A stretch of 64,000 bases of DNA. Origin: Planctomycetes bacterium B3_Pla (GTDB lineage Bacteria > Planctomycetota > Phycisphaerae > Sedimentisphaerales > Anaerobacaceae). The number at the start of each line of letters is the position of its first letter. The first letter of the stretch is position 1. The stretch is taken from assembly GCA_005223045.1 (NCBI GenBank), contig NJBM01000008.1, forward strand, positions 62,001 to 126,000, read 5' to 3'. The notes beneath the pieces are model-generated. The model ran no database searches, was not told the origin of the DNA, and saw only the letters and a list, made by a program, of their open reading frames with translations. The translations under genes were made by a program, and so were the position numbers. This document shows, piece by piece, positions 61,550-64,000 of the stretch.

Positions 61550-62371
61550 TTACACCCACTCAGCGGGGTCCAGCTTGTAGTAATCTCTCAGTTCATCGTA
61601 AAGTTCCGGGTGTTTCTTTTTCATCTGTCTCGCTTTCTCGAAAAACGTTTCGCTTGCCACCGCAAAGAACTCGGCAGGATTCGTCGCCCCGTATTTGTTC
61701 ATAACCGACCTTCTGTGCTTTTTCTTCTTTTTTTGCAGATTTTCATATTCCCTGCTCAGGACACGAGCCCATGCGACGTAGCTGGACCGGCCCTCCAAAG
61801 TCGGGGCTCCATCGGCCGCACCATCTTCCTGGTCCAATTGATGAGCAAATTCGTGAAGTACGACGTTCCGGGCGTCTGTGATATTTAACGTTCCACCTGT
61901 CACGCTGTTCCAGGCAAGGACAACAGGCCCATTCCGCCAGGATTCTCCCAGGCGAACGCTTTGCCCGTCGATCCTGATTGTCCCATTTGAAGACGACGTT
62001 TCGGCTACGTAAGTGTGAGGATATACCAAAATGGTGCGAAGTTTGCGGAAGTAAGTCGTCTTTCGGTTCAGCAGCAACATACAGGCTTGAGCAGAGATGG
62101 TAACTCTAATCTCATCAGTAACTTCCAGGCCGCCGCAACCCTCGAAGGTTTTTTCAGCCATGAAAACGTGCACGAGGCCGCGAAGCTGCTTTTTCAATGA
62201 ATCGGGCAGGCGATTATAAAGAGGCACATTCTTCTGCACTATCTGCTCCCATTCCGCGGGAAAGGGCAAAGCCAACAGACTTTTACGCTTCGCCCGGCGA
62301 GATATGCGTTTGGCAACCAGAAACGCCAATATCGCTGCGACTGCCGCTGCTGCACATATTCCAATAGCCAT
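61550..62371 (-). CDS. MtfA-type zinc-dependent peptidase (M90-like)
   Basis: A 273-residue protein with an N-terminal hydrophobic segment ('GICAAAAVAAILAFLVAKRI'), then the zinc motif HEFAHQLD (His173, Glu174, His177) and 'TNPAEFFAVASETFFEKARQ' giving the third ligand region, as in MtfA. E. coli MtfA binds Mlc and controls glucose uptake; whether this protein does so is unknown. 'SRRAKRKSLLALPFPAEWEQ' after the membrane segment matches MtfA family starts. ATG 62371 with AGGGGA upstream is preferred; the longer frame from 62449 would overlap the neighbouring gene. Confidence 0.82.
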   Translation of the reverse strand: MAIGICAAAAVAAILAFLVAKRISRRAKRKSLLALPFPAEWEQIVQKNVPLYNRLPDSLKKQLRGLVHVFMAEKTFEGCGGLEVTDEIRVTISAQACMLLLNRKTTYFRKLRTILVYPHTYVAETSSSNGTIRIDGQSVRLGESWRNGPVVLAWNSVTGGTLNITDARNVVLHEFAHQLDQEDGAADGAPTLEGRSSYVAWARVLSREYENLQKKKKKHRRSVMNKYGATNPAEFFAVASETFFEKARQMKKKHPELYDELRDYYKLDPAEWV

Positions 62372-62430
62372 TTGCTGTTTTCCCCTGCGAGAGCCGACCG
62401 GTCGCCGGGTATGCGGGCGGCACCTGAACG

Positions 62431-63258
62431 CTACAATTTTGCCCCGCAAAACTTGCAGTACCGGGCGTCACTGTCATGACCTTCTGCGCTGCAATCAGGA
62501 CACGCCTGCGTGTTGGATTGTCCTTTGTGAGCAACCGACAGCTCCGCAGTCACAATTCCCGTAGGAACGGCGATTATCGAATATCCCAAAATCATCACGA
62601 TCGCTGCCAAAAACTGCCCCGGAGCGGTTTGGGGGGATATGTCGCCGTAACCTACCGTGGTGAGCGTTACGACAGCCCAATATACACTGCGGGGAATACT
62701 TGTAAAATCGCCTTTTTGTGCCTCGATCACGTAAATCAGCGAGCCTATGATTACAACCAAAGTCAGTACGGCGAAGAGAAATACAAGAATTTTCCGACGG
62801 CTCGCGTACAGGGCTTTCCTGAGCATGGCCGCTTCCTTTGTATGGTGTCCGAGCTTGAGGACTCTGAAAATGCGGAGCACTCTCAGGACTCTGACCACCG
62901 CCAGATAGCGACTGCTGGGCAGCAACAAACTCATATAGGTCGGAAGTATCGCCAGCAGATCGACGATACCGAAGAAACTGACTGCGTAACGAACAGGCCT
63001 TCCGACACAAAGCAGCCGCAAGATGTACTCTATTGTGAAGAGAATTGTAAAAAACCACTCAGCGGAAGACAGCAATTGACCATGTTTCTCCCTGATGCCG
63101 CTGACGCTATCCAGCATGACTGTCATGACACTCAGCAAGATGGTTATTATCAACACTATGTCAAACCATTTACCCGCCGGCGTGTCGGCTTCAAAAATCA
63201 CCTCAAACAATACCTCACGCCATTCTCGACCGGATTTATTCTTGTTGGTTGCACTCAT
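62431..63258 (-). CDS. Voltage-gated potassium channel-like protein with C-terminal zinc ribbon
   Basis: A 275-residue six-transmembrane channel. The S4 helix has regular arginines ('RYLAVVRVLRVLRIFRVLKL', about residues 117-136). The selectivity filter is 'TTVGYGD' (Thr200-Asp206), a classic potassium filter, flanked by the pore helix 'SVYWAVVTLT'. After S6 ('IVMILGYSIIAVPTGIVTAEL') the short cytoplasmic tail ends in CPDC and CKFC (Cys253, 256, 268, 271), a zinc ribbon not found in standard Kv channels. No RCK/TrkA domain. GAGG lies 7 nt before ATG. Confidence 0.88.
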   Translation of the reverse strand: MSATNKNKSGREWREVLFEVIFEADTPAGKWFDIVLIITILLSVMTVMLDSVSGIREKHGQLLSSAEWFFTILFTIEYILRLLCVGRPVRYAVSFFGIVDLLAILPTYMSLLLPSSRYLAVVRVLRVLRIFRVLKLGHHTKEAAMLRKALYASRRKILVFLFAVLTLVVIIGSLIYVIEAQKGDFTSIPRSVYWAVVTLTTVGYGDISPQTAPGQFLAAIVMILGYSIIAVPTGIVTAELSVAHKGQSNTQACPDCSAEGHDSDARYCKFCGAKL

Positions 63259-63604
63259 GGCTCGACCTCATACGAGACTGCACAATTCAGGACAGATGTA
63301 ACATATACGTTGTTACGCGGCACATCACAAGAGTCTCGGCAAGTCAGGATCGACGATTGCTCTTTCCCTGCGCCTGCCGATTTATGGGCTTATGCTATTG
63401 GCTGTACGGGGATAATGCAAGAAATCTTCGAGGTTCTGCAGTGCGGCGACGGTTTGGCGTTCATCCTCCAGGCAGGGGATTTTCTTATGATCGAGATATA
63501 TAGTCGCTTCCCTTGTATTGCCCGGGCAGCAATGCTACAATCGGCGACACAGACGACAGGATGAACCAGCAGGTTGTCAACATAGACGAACTCTCGGGGC
63601 CAAA
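63259..63604. other. Divergent intergenic region, no gene seen
   Basis: About 345 bp with no convincing coding frame on either strand. It contains the probable promoter for the PPC-domain gene. Confidence 0.4.
63513..63541 (+). promoter_or_regulatory. Probable sigma-70 promoter for the PPC-domain gene
   Basis: TTGTAT (63513-63518) and TACAAT (63536-63541) are separated by 17 bp, about 64 bp before ATG 63605. Confidence 0.55.
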
Positions 63605-64000
63605 ATGGAATACGCAGTGGGCAAAACAGGCAGGATAATAGCAGCAAGATTATTCGAAGGTGAAGACCTTTACGAATCCATACACAAGATAGCAGTTGCC
63701 GAAGACATCAAATCGGCGGCGGTCTTTATTACGGGCGGTTTTAGAGAGGCCAATGTTGTTGTCGGGCCGAAACAGGAAAAGCCCACGGTCGTCGGTGAAT
63801 TCAGAAAGTTTGCCGGTCCGGGCGAAGTGCTCGGCGTGGGAACCATTTACTGTGACAACGAGGAACCGAAACTGCACATCCATACCGCAATCGGCAAGGC
63901 AGACGAAGTGATGATCGGCTGTCCACGGGATGGGACGAAAACGTTCTTGATCCTCGAAGTTACTATTATCGAGATCGATGGGCTAAACGCCGAGAGAGAA
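63605..64000 (+). CDS. PPC/DUF296-domain protein, partial
   Basis: The frame starts at ATG 63605 and runs off the right edge (132 codons seen, end missing). The sequence 'RLFEGEDLYESIHKIAVAED', 'AAVFITGGFREANVV', 'GEVLGVGTIYCDNEEPKLHI' and 'HIHTAIGKADEVMIGC' is typical of the PPC domain (DUF296), a trimer-forming fold found in plant AT-hook proteins and free-standing in prokaryotes. 'HIHTAIG' has the conserved histidines that bind metal in bacterial structures. The function of bacterial members is unclear. A promoter is predicted just upstream. Confidence 0.8.
   Translation, partial: MEYAVGKTGRIIAARLFEGEDLYESIHKIAVAEDIKSAAVFITGGFREANVVVGPKQEKPTVVGEFRKFAGPGEVLGVGTIYCDNEEPKLHIHTAIGKADEVMIGCPRDGTKTFLILEVTIIEIDGLNAERE

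Noticed and set aside
62476-63564. 362-codon open frame on the plus strand
   Set aside because: Antisense shadow of the potassium channel-like gene and of non-coding flank.

Overview
The window looks like chromosomal DNA of a Gram-negative planctomycete, probably of the Phycisphaerae/Sedimentisphaerales type. This is inferred from gene content: kdsA (outer-membrane LPS), several prepilin-like proteins with the 'FTLIELL' signal and an H-X9-DG-type tail, an HzsA-related cytochrome fused to SUMF1, many Tat-exported or lipidated Gfo/Idh/MocA and DegT proteins, ThuA-like proteins and neutral-ceramidase-like proteins. No rRNA, tRNA, transposase or CRISPR array was recognised.

Layout. 0-11.9 kb is mainly housekeeping: the 3' end of a TolC-like gene, leuS, a CYTH protein, a lipid kinase, kdsA, a radical SAM protein, a Xer recombinase, ribBA, pgsA and small lipoproteins. 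11.9-15.9 kb is a looser stretch with gene fragments, a prepilin-like protein and a PQQ-propeller/LamG protein. pdxJ and dapA follow at 16.1-17.8 kb. 17.8-24.8 kb is a tight minus-strand unit: HzsA-related cytochrome/SUMF1, YncE propeller/di-haem protein, ECF sigma factor and an anti-sigma-like membrane protein with a prepilin-type H-X-DG tail. 25.1-41 kb is an accessory carbohydrate region: ThuA-cupin, a large Fn3-like surface protein, DegT, two Gfo/Idh/MocA proteins, an SSS symporter, ceramidase-like hydrolases, an oligogalacturonate-lyase-like protein, a prepilin-like gene and a broken copy of its 3' end.

41.3-46.1 kb has a different character. It holds an apparently AT-richer gene (receiver-like domain plus APH-like kinase), then about 1.6 kb without genes that carries seven imperfect copies of an 18-21 nt A-rich repeat and other dispersed repeats, then a beta-propeller gene bracketed by a 59-bp direct repeat with promoter character.

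46.1-54.5 kb is a Tat-exported DegT protein followed by a six-gene minus-strand run (DegT, Gfo, UroD-like, Gfo, UroD-like, ceramidase-like). 54.8-61.5 kb is the clearest pathway: an organophosphate-type transporter, PhnW, a PbfA-like ammonia-lyase, PhnX and a CoA-acylating-type aldehyde dehydrogenase. Together these could take up 2-aminoethylphosphonate and its (R)-1-hydroxy derivative and degrade them to phosphate and, by inference, acetyl-CoA. The window ends with an MtfA-type peptidase, a voltage-gated potassium-channel-like protein with a zinc ribbon, and the start of a PPC/DUF296 protein.

All functions are inferred from sequence motifs read by eye; no database search was run.
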